Positions 17,890-27,378 of a stretch of 39,888 nt of DNA are shown piece after piece. How positions within the stretch are numbered: the stretch's first letter is position 1; every line of letters begins with the position of its first letter. The stretch is from Thermoguttaceae bacterium (GTDB taxonomy: Bacteria > Planctomycetota > Planctomycetia > Pirellulales > Thermoguttaceae). The notes below the pieces were generated by a model. That model saw only the letters and a list, made by a program, of their open reading frames with translations. It was not told the origin of the DNA and did no database searches. The DNA lies in NCBI GenBank assembly GCA_028694795.1, contig JAQVKF010000010.1, positions 1 through 39,888 of the forward strand. Reading direction: 5' to 3'. Both the position numbers and the translations under genes were made by a program.

Positions 17890-18423
17890 TTATCAGGTGG
17901 ATTCTTTTTCACGCCAAAAAAGCACAAAACAGATCGACACCCCCCAAAATCGACATCTCTCTTCTTCGATGCCGACCCACTACTGGATTCATGTCGATAC
18001 CCCTTTCCAGCATAACTCGATGATTCCCTAATCGTAACTTTTTCCAGTAGAGAAAACAACTGATTCCGCTTATCAATTCCTCCTTTTTTCCAAATTTCCT
18101 ACCGAACAACACGAACAAACCGATGAAAAGGATCTTGCACAAAATACAATTTGCACAAGATAGGATAAATAAAAAGAATGTGCTCGTAGTTTTTTCTGGA
18201 AAACCCCGTAGTTTCTCGCACTGTTTTCATTCCTTTTCGTGGTAAGAATCCTTACAGTGTTTTTAGACGGACTCCATTCGTGTTAGCATTTTACGGTCAT
18301 TTCGTAAGCGTCATCCGAACGTCGTCCAACAATTTTGGTACCGACCGCCGGTTTTAGGGGTGTCCGAATAAGCCCATCGTTCCAACGAAACGATTCTCCG
18401 CAATCCGTTAAAAGGAGTTTCCC
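17890..18423. other. Divergent intergenic region before the LuxR-type regulator gene
   Basis: These 534 bases separate the beta-propeller gene from the regulator gene and contain no convincing coding sequence. At about 18241-18254 GTAAG-AATC-CTTAC forms a small inverted repeat that may be a binding site. I see no conserved riboswitch or RNA gene. Confidence 0.5.
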
Positions 18424-19197
18424 ATGTCACAAGCTGTACTGGGGCAATCAATTCCAGCTCAAACTCAAGCATCGTGTTCGAACATGACATCGACTTTTTC
18501 GGCCAACATGGCATCGAAGATGGAGTCGAAGCCGATTTCGATACATTCGCTGGTACTAGTATCGGAAGATTCGCTCACACGATTGGCGTTGCGTGTCATG
18601 ATTGAATCGGAATATCCCGAATGGCGTTGTCACGAGACCACCATCGCAGAAAACTGGGTCGAAAAAGTGGAACGCGAGAAACCGGACATCGTGATTTTGA
18701 GTCTTTCGATGCGTAGTGGGTTGGGATTGCGTCAAATACGCCAATTGACCTCGTTGATGCCGGAGATTGCGATGCTCGTGTTATCGCCACTGGAAGACGC
18801 GATCTATGCCAGTCAGGTTCTAGCGGCGGGCGCAATTGGTTTTTTGAGTCGTAATGCCGAGCCGCGACAAATTTTGGATGCGTTGGAACAGATGGCACAA
18901 GGACGTCTGTTCGTAAGTGATAAAATCGCGGAACAAATTTTATATTATTCCAACTCAACACGGGCACGTCATAAAAGTACGACAAACATGGACCCCATTT
19001 CGCAGCTCACGCCGCGTGAACGCGAGGTGTTCCAGCTGTTAGGTGCGGGATTTTCGACCAAACAGATCGCGCATCAATTGCATTTGAATGCGCATACGAT
19101 TGAAACGTATCGAGAACGAATTCGTACACGCATTCGCGCACAGGATGGAAATGAACTCGCGTATCGCGCCATCCTATGGCTTTTGATGAACGAATGA
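18424..19197 (+). CDS. LuxR/NarL-type response regulator with degenerate receiver domain
   Basis: This is a predicted DNA-binding transcription regulator of 257 residues. The start is well supported by AAAGGAG. After an unusual Ser/Ala-rich N-terminal extension (1-40) comes a receiver-like domain (about 43-160), then a LuxR-type helix-turn-helix (about 193-255) with LTPREREVFQLLGAGFSTKQIAHQLHLNAHTIETYRERI. In the receiver, the acidic pair (E48, D49) is kept. However, the phospho-acceptor aspartate is replaced by serine (S93 in VILSLSM) and the switch lysine by arginine (R143 in GFLSRNA). It is therefore unlikely to be switched by ordinary aspartyl phosphorylation. No histidine kinase gene is nearby. 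It is transcribed divergently from the beta-propeller gene. Confidence 0.88.
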   Translation: MSQAVLGQSIPAQTQASCSNMTSTFSANMASKMESKPISIHSLVLVSEDSLTRLALRVMIESEYPEWRCHETTIAENWVEKVEREKPDIVILSLSMRSGLGLRQIRQLTSLMPEIAMLVLSPLEDAIYASQVLAAGAIGFLSRNAEPRQILDALEQMAQGRLFVSDKIAEQILYYSNSTRARHKSTTNMDPISQLTPREREVFQLLGAGFSTKQIAHQLHLNAHTIETYRERIRTRIRAQDGNELAYRAILWLLMNE

Positions 19198-19363
19198 TTC
19201 GTGTTCCCCTATAGAAAAAAAGAACCAAAGAGATGAAATATTTTTTTGACACAGCAATCGAGGCTAAACCATTTACCACACTTTTACGTCTTGCTGAGCT
19301 TCGGGACTGAAGGCACATTGCGAAGTGAGAGATCGTTGACGATTTTTATACCTGCGAATCAGG

Positions 19364-20401
19364 TCATCCATCGCGCAAACGTATTCCCTGATAGGTACGA
19401 CGCCGCTGTAATTCGGCCTGCACGGCGTTACGGGCGGCTGATGCCGCTCGGCTCCACGTAGGGGCTACGAGCAACTCTGGTGGCGATTCTCCACCAATTC
19501 GATCAATCACAATCTCCGGTCGCAAATGTTCAATCTGATCCGCCGCTAATGAAGCAAACGCTTCCAAGGTGATCAGCTCCGCCATCTGACGCTCGACCAT
19601 TTGAGCCAATCGTGTCTCTCGGACGGCGTGTAAATTATGTAATTTGACCGCATAAACCGGTAACGCATTGAGCTGTCGGATTGTGTCGAGAGTCTCGGCA
19701 TGGCTCTCACCGGGAATTCCGCAGATGAGGTGTACCCCCACGACAATCCCTTGTTGTGCGAGTCGGGAAATCGCGTCCAGGGAACACTGTGCGTCATGTC
19801 CACGTTCGAGCCAACGTAACGAACGATCCGACAACGATTGAACACCAAGTTCCACACAAAGCGACGTCTGTTGGGCAAGTGCGGCGAGCATCGAAACGAC
19901 CGCGTCCGACAGACAATCGGGACGCGTACCAATCGATAAACCGACCACACGCGGATCACAAACGGCCGCCGTAAAGATCGAACGCAGTCGTTCCGGGTCA
20001 CCGTAGGTATTGGTACCTGGCTGAAAGTAGGCCACGACACGTCGAATGGGTTCACAACCACGTCGCTCACAACGCGCTTCGAGTGCTGCGATACCGACCG
20101 CCAATTGTCGAGAAACTTCGGACGTCACCCGTTCCACACTAAGTTCCGGCAGTAGCAGATTGAGCGGAGCCGCCGTTCTGATTGCGGTCAGAATCGGCGA
20201 ATGTAGCACGTCTTCTTCCTCGCGGCGTAATGTACTGAAGCTAAGCGGGTTGCAGAAAATACAGCCGCCATGTTGAGCATGTGGACACGAACAGCCCGCA
20301 TCAAGACTGATTTTCCACGTTCGTCCACCGAATTGATGTCGCCAATGCCAGCCCAACATGTGATAACGCAACCCATCTTTTCGCCAATCTAATCTGTTCA
20401 T
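19364..20401 (-). CDS. YhcC-type (TIGR01212-like) radical SAM protein
   Basis: This 345-residue protein is predicted to hold a 4Fe-4S cluster and cleave S-adenosylmethionine. The cluster motif is CX7CX2C (C39, C47, C50) in CSCPHAQHGGCIFCNP, the spacing typical of the YhcC/TIGR01212 family rather than CX3CX2C. Further family features are VAYFQPGTNTYGDPERLRSIF, VVGLSIGTRPDCLSDAVV, CVELGVQSLSDRSLRWLERGHD and GVHLICGIPGESHAETLDTI. The reaction of this family is not known to me. It lies 148 bases downstream of the AsmA-like gene on the same strand and converges with the regulator gene. The ATG at 20401 has a weak GAGAA ribosome site. Confidence 0.88.
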   Translation of the reverse strand: MNRLDWRKDGLRYHMLGWHWRHQFGGRTWKISLDAGCSCPHAQHGGCIFCNPLSFSTLRREEEDVLHSPILTAIRTAAPLNLLLPELSVERVTSEVSRQLAVGIAALEARCERRGCEPIRRVVAYFQPGTNTYGDPERLRSIFTAAVCDPRVVGLSIGTRPDCLSDAVVSMLAALAQQTSLCVELGVQSLSDRSLRWLERGHDAQCSLDAISRLAQQGIVVGVHLICGIPGESHAETLDTIRQLNALPVYAVKLHNLHAVRETRLAQMVERQMAELITLEAFASLAADQIEHLRPEIVIDRIGGESPPELLVAPTWSRAASAARNAVQAELQRRRTYQGIRLRDG

Positions 20402-20429
20402 CGTTTCTCATTTACCGCCGTGTTGGAAT

Positions 20430-20466
20430 GGTCCGTTTGGGCGGTCACTCGTTTTCGGACCTCACG
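20430..20466 (-). repeat. Dispersed repeat, copy 2 (short, diverged)
   Basis: On the minus strand this reads GAGGTCCGAAAACGAGTGA then CCGCCCAAACGGACC, matching GAGGACCGGGAACAAAGTGA and CGTCCGAACGGAC of the copy at 36629 with several changes. Only the first part of the repeat is present. It lies in the spacer between the AsmA-like and radical SAM genes. Confidence 0.45.
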
Positions 20467-20549
20467 CATTCATGCCGATTCCGCATTTCTAGGCGGTGGA
20501 TCGTGGACGACATGGACCAAAAAACGTTACCAATCGTTACTAAGCCGCG

Positions 20550-23500
20550 TTACTGTTTGCCCTGTTGGAGTCCCTGCTGTAATGCGTTATTGAAAAAATT
20601 CAGCATGTTTTGCGCAGCGTTTTGCCCGGTATTTGCTGATGCATTGGGGCTTGTGCTACTGGTGGTTTCGGTCACCGCCGACGTCGCGTTCGTATTGGAT
20701 GGCATGATCTGGTTAAAAATCTTCGTTTGCAGTTGATTCATTTGATCTTGCAGCAAATTAGACGCTCCCTGTTGAATGAGAACACTCCAGTATTGATCAA
20801 GCGTTTTCTGATCGAGTTTCGGTTGATTGAGTGTTCCGACGAGCGGCACTCTGAGCCGTTGATCCTTCAATGCCGTATTGAGTTTTTCATTCTTCAGCCA
20901 ACCAGTCGGCAACGGCATGTCAATGACCAGATTCAACGTTCGATCAAAACCAATCGAACCGGAGGTGATGACTTGGAAATCGCGAGACCCCGTCACATTT
21001 CCAGAACTATCCCGCTGTTTGGTCGCAAAGTTCAACACCGTGGGCAAATGCGCGACGCGGCCTTGCGCAATCCGAATCGGCACGGTCGCATTTTCCGCCA
21101 TCGAAACCGTCCCCTCCACCTGGAGTAAGGCCAACAACGGACTCGAACTCACCTGGAACTGTTGAAACGTAATCCATCCGAGCATATCGGCCTGCGACGG
21201 ATTCGACAATGGAATCACCGCCCGATCAATAAATACCGAACAGACCCCTTGCGCCTGCATCGCACCAGCCAACACCGGACTCGCATATGCCAGTACCTTA
21301 TCACATACCTCTTGCGTCAACTGTATATTTTGTGCAACCTGCCCAGGTGCAAGCGTCAACACCGTTTCGTCAGTAGTGCTGGGCGTGACCGGTGGAATAA
21401 ACTGGTCCCATAGCGAGAGATCGAAATTGCCGCCGCTAACGGGCATCTGTGTTTGCGTCGGCTTTTCGAGCGGCCACGCCGAGTGACCAATCTCCGGCGT
21501 GAGCATCAGCTTGCCACCACCCGCCGTGACCGCAAATGGAGCGATTTGCACACGACCAGGTTCGGGACTTTGGCAACGTAACGTCGCGGGCCCAAATGCC
21601 ACACCGGCAATCGAGGCTTTCGTCCAACCGAACGTACCACTTAAAACCGCATCCGGACGATTGAGCGGTAATTTGACCTCGAATGGTGAGAAAGCACTGT
21701 TGCCTTGGAGTAAAATGGGGGTTCCAAATCGTGAGGTGAGTAGCGTACTAATCGCCGCGAGGTCATACGTTAAATTGCCGGAAAGGTTGATCTCCGTCTG
21801 CATACCGTTCGCACGATTCGATGCCGTGTCGGTCCCTGCGGGAACCATACCTTTCGGTATCGCCGCCCGGCGTAACGAGCCGCGTCCATCCGGAACGCTC
21901 ACCATCGACGATTGCAGCACCGCGTTGGTGATCGTAAAATTGCCCTCCGTTTGGTTGATACTGCCCGCTCCGGCGAGACTAATCTGTGGATCGCTGTACA
22001 GCGTATTACCTGCCGCGTCGGTAATGCGGAAATTGGCCACTTTCACGTCACACGTCGGCTGGACAAGCAGCCCGGCACTCGCTGTACAGTCAAGCGTGGC
22101 GTCGAGATTGCCATAGACAAGCATCGAGAGAGCCGAGCCGTCTGTCGGGGTAAATCGCCAGCGTTGCAATCGATTCAGATCGCCCGCCGCGCGAAACTTC
22201 CCCGCGAACATCCAGACCTGATTCGTCTTTTTACGTTCGAGTTGAAAACCGGTCGTGCGATCAATACCTATCGCCACGACAGGATATTCAGGAGATTGCC
22301 GCGAGTCACGCGCGGCCACGGTGTCCCAACACAAAAAGTTCGCCTCGCGGATTTTGACACGGCAATCTTGGTAAATCGCCCCGCTGAAATTCAATTGCGT
22401 CGCCTTCTCCACTCCCACATTCCAATCGCCGCACCACTGCGCAAACGCGCCGCCATCCCGACTGTGACTTCGGAAAATCAGATTATTGAGGTCGATTTTT
22501 AGCTGATCAATGTCAAAAACATCCGCCATCACCACACGCCCCCGCTCGTCGAGCATCGGCTGGCCGGCATCGTTGAGTACGGCCGTTTTGGTCACTTTGA
22601 GCGTCGTCGCTCCGTTGAATGTACCGCCAAATTCCACCCCATCAATCCCTCGGACTCGCGATACCCAGCGGCTGATCGAACCACGTCCTGCCAATTTTAA
22701 GACCGGTACCACATCGAATTTTCCCTCTTGAGCTGCTTTGGCGGCTTGCCCCGCATCAAACGGTTCCGCAAGCGCGGCGGAGTACTCCTCCATTCCTCCA
22801 TTGCCCAATTTCACGACAACACTGGCCGTTTGGAGCGTGGAAGATGTCGTGGACGAGGTGCCGGTCGCCCTGAGATTCAACTCGAATTTTGGCTCCGACC
22901 ACTCGAATGAGCCTGCGCGGTGCCAAAGAAAATCATCCGCGTAGGTGTTCCAAGCCATATCGAACGCCTGATCGTCTTTCCACGTCCAGTGGAACGTCGA
23001 TTGACCCGTTCCGCTGAAATTCCAATCACCAAAGTCAATGAATTTACTCAATTCAGTACGCATTTTTTGCAAATTGAAATTCGCCGTACCGGTAAATTCT
23101 TGACGTGTACCGGAAGCGTTCAGATCGAAGAATCCTGTTTGCGCGTTCAAATTTCGAAGTTTGACTCCAGTGGCCATCCGCACGGCATCGAAATCGGCGG
23201 TCATCGGACTAAAGTCGAGCGTTTGTCCATTTTGTTGGAATTTGAGATTGGTCGTTGAGAGATTGCCGACCCAACATAAACCTTCCGTGTCCTCTTTACT
23301 GTTCATATGGAGTTCGAGTGTTCCGCTTTCCGCGATCACGTCGCTCCGTACACGAAGCGAATCGGAAAAATTTCGCAGAAATTCCGGCACATTGATCTTC
23401 ATTTGGACCATCGTTTTCGCCGCCAAAATCTCCGTTAATTGGCTTTCCGTGGGCGATTCACCACTCGCGCGGCTGGCGACTAATCGATGAAAAACATCCG

Positions 23501-25475
23501 TGCGCACCGCACCGCGTAACGAAAGTTGGCCCCAACCCCAGTCTAACTCCGCCGCCGTCTGATCCTCACCACAATAGAACATCTGATCGCGCAGTTCACA
23601 ATAACCCGCATAATTCCAACGCTGAAAATAGGGATGATCATTTCCAATCGCGTCGCAACTGAATCGACTTTCCACACCACTAAGCTCTCCACGGAACGAC
23701 ATTTGCGTCGTCTCTGTCGGACTCGTTCGCCACACTAACTCACAATTGGTTTTCGCCGCACCGTCGAGCTGCGCACCTGGCAGAATCCGCCGCATTAATG
23801 GCGTCAACGCATCAAGCGGCACCCCTTCCGCGTCCACGACACACTGGTACCATCGAACGACCGGTTTTGCCGCTGTTGGAGGGAGGGTAGCATCGTTCGT
23901 CACCGCAGACTCACTCGCCGAACGTGTGGAGTCTGGTGCGGCGTCCTCGGCATAAGCTGCCGAACCGAGTATCGCGGCCAATCCTCGTAACGTGATGATG
24001 GAGAAATTCGGTGTGGAATCAGAATTGATGGAATCGGAACCAACGGAATCAGTTGGAAATATTCGAACCAGTTTGCCATCTGCCGGTTGAGCCGCCGGAG
24101 AGGTTGTCGGTTGTTCCGCGGCGATGGCTAATTTTAAACTACGGATGACCCCTTCAAGCGGCGTACTGGTACCATCAACACTGGTGATATTGAAAGGAAT
24201 TTTGGCTCCGCTAATCGTCAACTGGGTGGGTTGTACTGCGTCGGACGATTGCGTCCACGTACCGTTAATTTCCTGAATCACGGTTTCGTGTTGTCGAATG
24301 GCGTCCTGAATATGGAGCGTTCCCTGCACCACCTCGACCCGCATTCCCATGGAGTCCATTTGGGCCGTGCCTTCGAGATATTTGGCCAAAGCCAGTTCCC
24401 AATTGCTCGTCGATTCCGCACAGAGAAAAATCATCTCCGGATGGTGGAGTTTGAGCGAGATTGTATCGGTTTGACCAAAGAGCACATTCGCCAAATTCCA
24501 ATCGGTATCAATCTGAGGAATCGTGGCCAATGGAATCTTATTTTCGCCGTAGAGCGTCACATTGTTGAGTGAAATGGGCGAAAACCATCGAATGGAGGAG
24601 GAGCCGATTTTAATGGTTCCCTGAAAATCGGGAATCCGCTTCTGGACAATGGATTCGACAATACCGGTGTATCCCACGAGAAACGGGGCGAGTACTACGA
24701 GTACCACGAACACCCCGACGCCGATGGCGATTTTTCGCGGCATGCCGGCCAAAGTCCGACCCCACGCCTCGGAACCTTCCGCCGAAGCCGGCTCTCGCCC
24801 GTCATCATCCCGACCATTGCCACGACGATTGGCCCCGCCGCTGCCATCGGAGCCATCATTGTTGTTTGAATCGTCATAACCATTGGAATTATCTTGGGAA
24901 CGTTCACTCTCGAAAATGCCACCGTCCGACAGGGTACCGTCCAAATTCACTTGTCCATTTGCCGCGTCTTGTTCGGGGCCATTTTTGTCACTTGGTGTTA
25001 GGTTGGAAGTGGGATCCGAGAGCGTTCCCATGGAATTTTCGATTTTTTTCCTACGTGGTCGTGGAATGGGTAGTGAACGGATCATCTCTCGAAAATGCGA
25101 TATGCGTGAGAGCAGCGACGACCGTCGCGATTGCAACTGTTGGGCCGTTTGTTCCGCGGCGTTGCGAATCTGTTCGCGTTCACGTCGTGATTGCCGAATC
25201 AACCGTTCCGTGCCGACGGCTCCCGTTCCGCTTTCCGCATTCGGATTGAGAGCACGTTCTGCTCCACTCCATGGATCATCTTCCGATTCACCTTCGGTGA
25301 CATGGGACCAACCGAGGTAGAAATCTCGGTCCATCGCGGTATCGGACGTCGAATGATTTGCCCGAACGTTTGAGGTATTGTCTGTCGAGTGAGCCGATGC
25401 CAATTCGGTCATGTCCGTCGTCTGGGATGAGCCGGATGGGGTGGTTTTCGGGGAAGTTGGCAAACGATCACTCAT
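20550..25475 (-). CDS. Giant AsmA/TamB-like single-pass membrane protein
   Basis: The product has 1641 residues from the ATG at 25475, which has GGAG nine bases upstream. Residues 1 to about 248 are polar, Ser/Asp/Asn/Gly-rich and probably disordered, with a basic helical stretch near 95-148. One membrane helix follows at about 250-271 (AIGVGVFVVLVVLAPFLVGY). The rest (about 280-1600) should lie in the periplasm. It has the repetitive beta-rich pattern of AsmA-like proteins, starting with IKIGSSSIRWFSPISLNNVTLYGE and ending in a domain with LPLPTGWLKNEKLNTALKD and VPLVGTLNQPKLD. The last residues are Gln/Asn/Ala-rich. AsmA-like proteins act in lipid transport or outer-membrane assembly; that role here is inferred from family only. 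Its N-terminal cytoplasmic domain is much longer than in E. coli AsmA. Confidence 0.8.
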   Translation of the reverse strand: MSDRLPTSPKTTPSGSSQTTDMTELASAHSTDNTSNVRANHSTSDTAMDRDFYLGWSHVTEGESEDDPWSGAERALNPNAESGTGAVGTERLIRQSRREREQIRNAAEQTAQQLQSRRSSLLSRISHFREMIRSLPIPRPRRKKIENSMGTLSDPTSNLTPSDKNGPEQDAANGQVNLDGTLSDGGIFESERSQDNSNGYDDSNNNDGSDGSGGANRRGNGRDDDGREPASAEGSEAWGRTLAGMPRKIAIGVGVFVVLVVLAPFLVGYTGIVESIVQKRIPDFQGTIKIGSSSIRWFSPISLNNVTLYGENKIPLATIPQIDTDWNLANVLFGQTDTISLKLHHPEMIFLCAESTSNWELALAKYLEGTAQMDSMGMRVEVVQGTLHIQDAIRQHETVIQEINGTWTQSSDAVQPTQLTISGAKIPFNITSVDGTSTPLEGVIRSLKLAIAAEQPTTSPAAQPADGKLVRIFPTDSVGSDSINSDSTPNFSIITLRGLAAILGSAAYAEDAAPDSTRSASESAVTNDATLPPTAAKPVVRWYQCVVDAEGVPLDALTPLMRRILPGAQLDGAAKTNCELVWRTSPTETTQMSFRGELSGVESRFSCDAIGNDHPYFQRWNYAGYCELRDQMFYCGEDQTAAELDWGWGQLSLRGAVRTDVFHRLVASRASGESPTESQLTEILAAKTMVQMKINVPEFLRNFSDSLRVRSDVIAESGTLELHMNSKEDTEGLCWVGNLSTTNLKFQQNGQTLDFSPMTADFDAVRMATGVKLRNLNAQTGFFDLNASGTRQEFTGTANFNLQKMRTELSKFIDFGDWNFSGTGQSTFHWTWKDDQAFDMAWNTYADDFLWHRAGSFEWSEPKFELNLRATGTSSTTSSTLQTASVVVKLGNGGMEEYSAALAEPFDAGQAAKAAQEGKFDVVPVLKLAGRGSISRWVSRVRGIDGVEFGGTFNGATTLKVTKTAVLNDAGQPMLDERGRVVMADVFDIDQLKIDLNNLIFRSHSRDGGAFAQWCGDWNVGVEKATQLNFSGAIYQDCRVKIREANFLCWDTVAARDSRQSPEYPVVAIGIDRTTGFQLERKKTNQVWMFAGKFRAAGDLNRLQRWRFTPTDGSALSMLVYGNLDATLDCTASAGLLVQPTCDVKVANFRITDAAGNTLYSDPQISLAGAGSINQTEGNFTITNAVLQSSMVSVPDGRGSLRRAAIPKGMVPAGTDTASNRANGMQTEINLSGNLTYDLAAISTLLTSRFGTPILLQGNSAFSPFEVKLPLNRPDAVLSGTFGWTKASIAGVAFGPATLRCQSPEPGRVQIAPFAVTAGGGKLMLTPEIGHSAWPLEKPTQTQMPVSGGNFDLSLWDQFIPPVTPSTTDETVLTLAPGQVAQNIQLTQEVCDKVLAYASPVLAGAMQAQGVCSVFIDRAVIPLSNPSQADMLGWITFQQFQVSSSPLLALLQVEGTVSMAENATVPIRIAQGRVAHLPTVLNFATKQRDSSGNVTGSRDFQVITSGSIGFDRTLNLVIDMPLPTGWLKNEKLNTALKDQRLRVPLVGTLNQPKLDQKTLDQYWSVLIQQGASNLLQDQMNQLQTKIFNQIMPSNTNATSAVTETTSSTSPNASANTGQNAAQNMLNFFNNALQQGLQQGKQ

Positions 25476-25924
25476 CAAAAAAACTCCATATCCGATTAGC
25501 GGTCGGTCATTACGTGGTCCGCGAGCATCCCACGGAGACTCGCATGGGTGATTTTCTCACCCTTTTGGGAATGTGTTTCGGCTCAAAATCGTGCGGCTCC
25601 GTGTGCCATAAGTCGCGAGGTCACGAGAAAATAAGTTTAACCCGATTGGCACGTGATACACGGCATTATTATAAGTATAACGGGAGAGCGTTGCTATCCG
25701 CAATATGAGATTAATCGAAATAGTCAGAATAAACAACGCCGTTCGGTCCAATGGTCAGCACGGCGAGCCAGAATGGATCATTGAGTCAATATTTGGCAAG
25801 TGAGAACCAGGAACGAAGTGACCGTCCGAACAATTTTGCAAACCTGTTCACCAAGTTCGAATCACCACCGCATAGTAAAGCGGCACGTTGCCACCGCTCT
25901 TGTGTTGCCGTCGCTTGGTCTACG
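25476..25924. other. Intergenic region between AsmA-like and DUF1571 genes
   Basis: This 449-base spacer has no convincing gene. It holds copy 3 of the dispersed repeat (25800-25895). Near 25546-25562 a small stem GGGTGA/TCACCC followed by TTTT resembles a weak terminator on the plus strand, but no plus-strand gene precedes it. Confidence 0.5.
25800..25895 (+). repeat. Dispersed repeat, copy 3
   Basis: This aligns over almost its whole length with 36629-36747. Shared blocks are GTGAGAACCAGGAACGAAGTG, ACCGTCCGAAC, CCTGTTCACCAAGTT, ATCACCACCG with TAGTA, and AAAGCGGCACGTTG. It is intergenic, between the DUF1571 gene and the AsmA-like gene. Confidence 0.75.
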
Positions 25925-26905
25925 TTACGGAAAATGGTAACCTGGATTTTTCGTGTCAAAATCTTCATCCGTAAGCTGATCGAGCAGTTGGACATCTTCG
26001 TAGTAAAATTCCTCAATCAGCGGTGGCGCGCCGCCTTCGGCTTCGGGCCAATTGTATGCCTGATAAAACACCGGCAAATGAGTTTCGAGATCAACTCGAA
26101 TAATCGCCCGGTAGAATACGAAATAATCTCGTTTTACAGGGTGCGTGACGACGACCTCAGCACAGTGACGACCGTTCCACACCATATCCGGCGCAAATGC
26201 GACCTCGCATTCACCGTACGCCGTGTCTTTGGAACCAACCTCGATAAGCAAATTCAGCATCTTCAGAATGCCAATCGTCGTGATCGGATATTTCTGACCG
26301 AGCATAGCGATTTTACCGTAGGGATCCAACTCCAAAGTTCCAATGATCCGTTCTAAACCGACACCATGTCCCCACATCTTGCCCTTGCCCGACGGCGTGT
26401 CGGGCGTTTCGAGATAAATTGCTTCAACCCCCTTATTTTTCTGGGGAACCTCATATCGCAAGTAAATACTTAGCGGCTGGTGCCGTATTTTGAGGAACAT
26501 TTGCGTCGTTTCGCCTAATTCCCCATGAATCGTTTCACGTTTGGTAAACATGGCGGAATAGCCGGGAATCTGCTTGACACGCGGCAATTCACGTTTTGCC
26601 CAAGCCAAAGTCCGTGCCAACGGGTGTTCACCCTCTCGTGGTGTTAAATCTGGTAGCGAACCGTCCTCCGGCGTGTCCAACTCGACATCGACACGTCCCA
26701 CCGTATCCGGCTGCGTAGGGGACGTCGTAGGGACATTCGTGTTGGTCGATCCCACGGACGTCGGAGTTCCGGCGTGATCTTCGCTCTGCATGGGCGATAC
26801 GCCAAACGCACCCACGCCAAGCCAAATCGCTCCGCCAACGACGATCACCGTAAGAAGAAGGATCATTCCGCCAGTGATGATACATATCCGAGTAAAACGA
26901 CTCAT
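25925..26905 (-). CDS. DUF1571 family membrane-anchored protein
   Basis: This 326-residue protein has one N-terminal hydrophobic helix (about 8-33), an acidic Pro/Thr-rich linker and a DUF1571-type domain (about 95-326). Features that fit the domain are VKQIPGYSAMFTKRETIHGELGE, MFLKIRHQPLSIYLRY, GVEAIYLETPDTPSGKGKMWGHG, LDPYGKIAMLGQKYPITTIGI and VDLETHLPVFYQAYNWP. The family is common in planctomycetes; its fold recalls outer-membrane lipoprotein-sorting proteins (LolA/RseB-like), but the function is not established. The gene stands by itself with a 450-base spacer downstream. No strong ribosome site is visible (GAGAGG-like bases lie before the ATG). Confidence 0.85.
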   Translation of the reverse strand: MSRFTRICIITGGMILLLTVIVVGGAIWLGVGAFGVSPMQSEDHAGTPTSVGSTNTNVPTTSPTQPDTVGRVDVELDTPEDGSLPDLTPREGEHPLARTLAWAKRELPRVKQIPGYSAMFTKRETIHGELGETTQMFLKIRHQPLSIYLRYEVPQKNKGVEAIYLETPDTPSGKGKMWGHGVGLERIIGTLELDPYGKIAMLGQKYPITTIGILKMLNLLIEVGSKDTAYGECEVAFAPDMVWNGRHCAEVVVTHPVKRDYFVFYRAIIRVDLETHLPVFYQAYNWPEAEGGAPPLIEEFYYEDVQLLDQLTDEDFDTKNPGYHFP

Positions 26906-27316
26906 CGAGAGGGATTCCTATTACCGAAATGGATGGTCCAAACGAGGGGACATGGTTGGGATATCGCACATTCAAAAATCGCTACGTACGCCGACCACCT
27001 ATGGAAGGCATCCGTTTTCTCCGCGGACATTCCACGGAAGCCTATATGGTTTGCGACAGGCCCGTATGGCCGCGTTGGGTTTCATTGGACTTTGTGCCGA
27101 CGTTTTTATGTTTGAGTCCGCAAATTTTATGGGAAACTCGCATGGGGCAAAGTTTCACTCCGTTGCCTTTTCGAACGGAACCAGAGTATATCTCTGTTTT
27201 TCCTTTTCGACAACAGGTGAAATCAGAAAACGTTTTCTCCGTTGATCCGATAAATCGACAAACAGGAACACAAAAAATGGGCTATTCATACAAAATGTAG
27301 CACTCGAATCAATATT
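26906..27316. other. Intergenic region between lipoprotein and DUF1571 genes
   Basis: This stretch of about 410 bases contains three overlapping plus-strand open frames (longest about 123 codons). None has a family signature or a convincing ribosome site, so I see no supported gene. The right end is bounded by a strong bidirectional terminator at 27317-27357. Confidence 0.5.
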
Positions 27317-27357
27317 ATGCAAAAAGTCCGTCACGGAACGCGACGGACTTTTTGCAT
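27317..27357 (-). terminator. Strong bidirectional intrinsic terminator
   Basis: ATGCAAAAAGTCCGTC (27317-27332) pairs perfectly with GACGGACTTTTTGCAT (27342-27357) across nine bases. The G/C core is flanked by A5 and T5, so it can work on both strands. It lies 22 bases beyond the stop of the minus-strand lipoprotein gene. Confidence 0.9.
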
Positions 27358-27378
27358 TCTTCTAAATAACGGCCAAAA

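Noticed and set aside
19756-19974. Small plus-strand frame inside the radical SAM gene
   Set aside because: Antisense shadow of a well-supported gene.
25546-25566. GGGTGA/TCACCC stem with TTTT
   Set aside because: Only six pairs and no plus-strand gene upstream; too weak to call a terminator.
25855-25863. GTTCGAATC resembling a tRNA T-arm
   Set aside because: It is part of the dispersed repeat; no acceptor, D or anticodon arms can be formed around it.
26929-27300. 123-codon plus-strand frame ending just before a terminator
   Set aside because: It overlaps two other plus frames, lacks a clear ribosome site and has no recognisable domain; the terminator is explained by the minus-strand lipoprotein gene.
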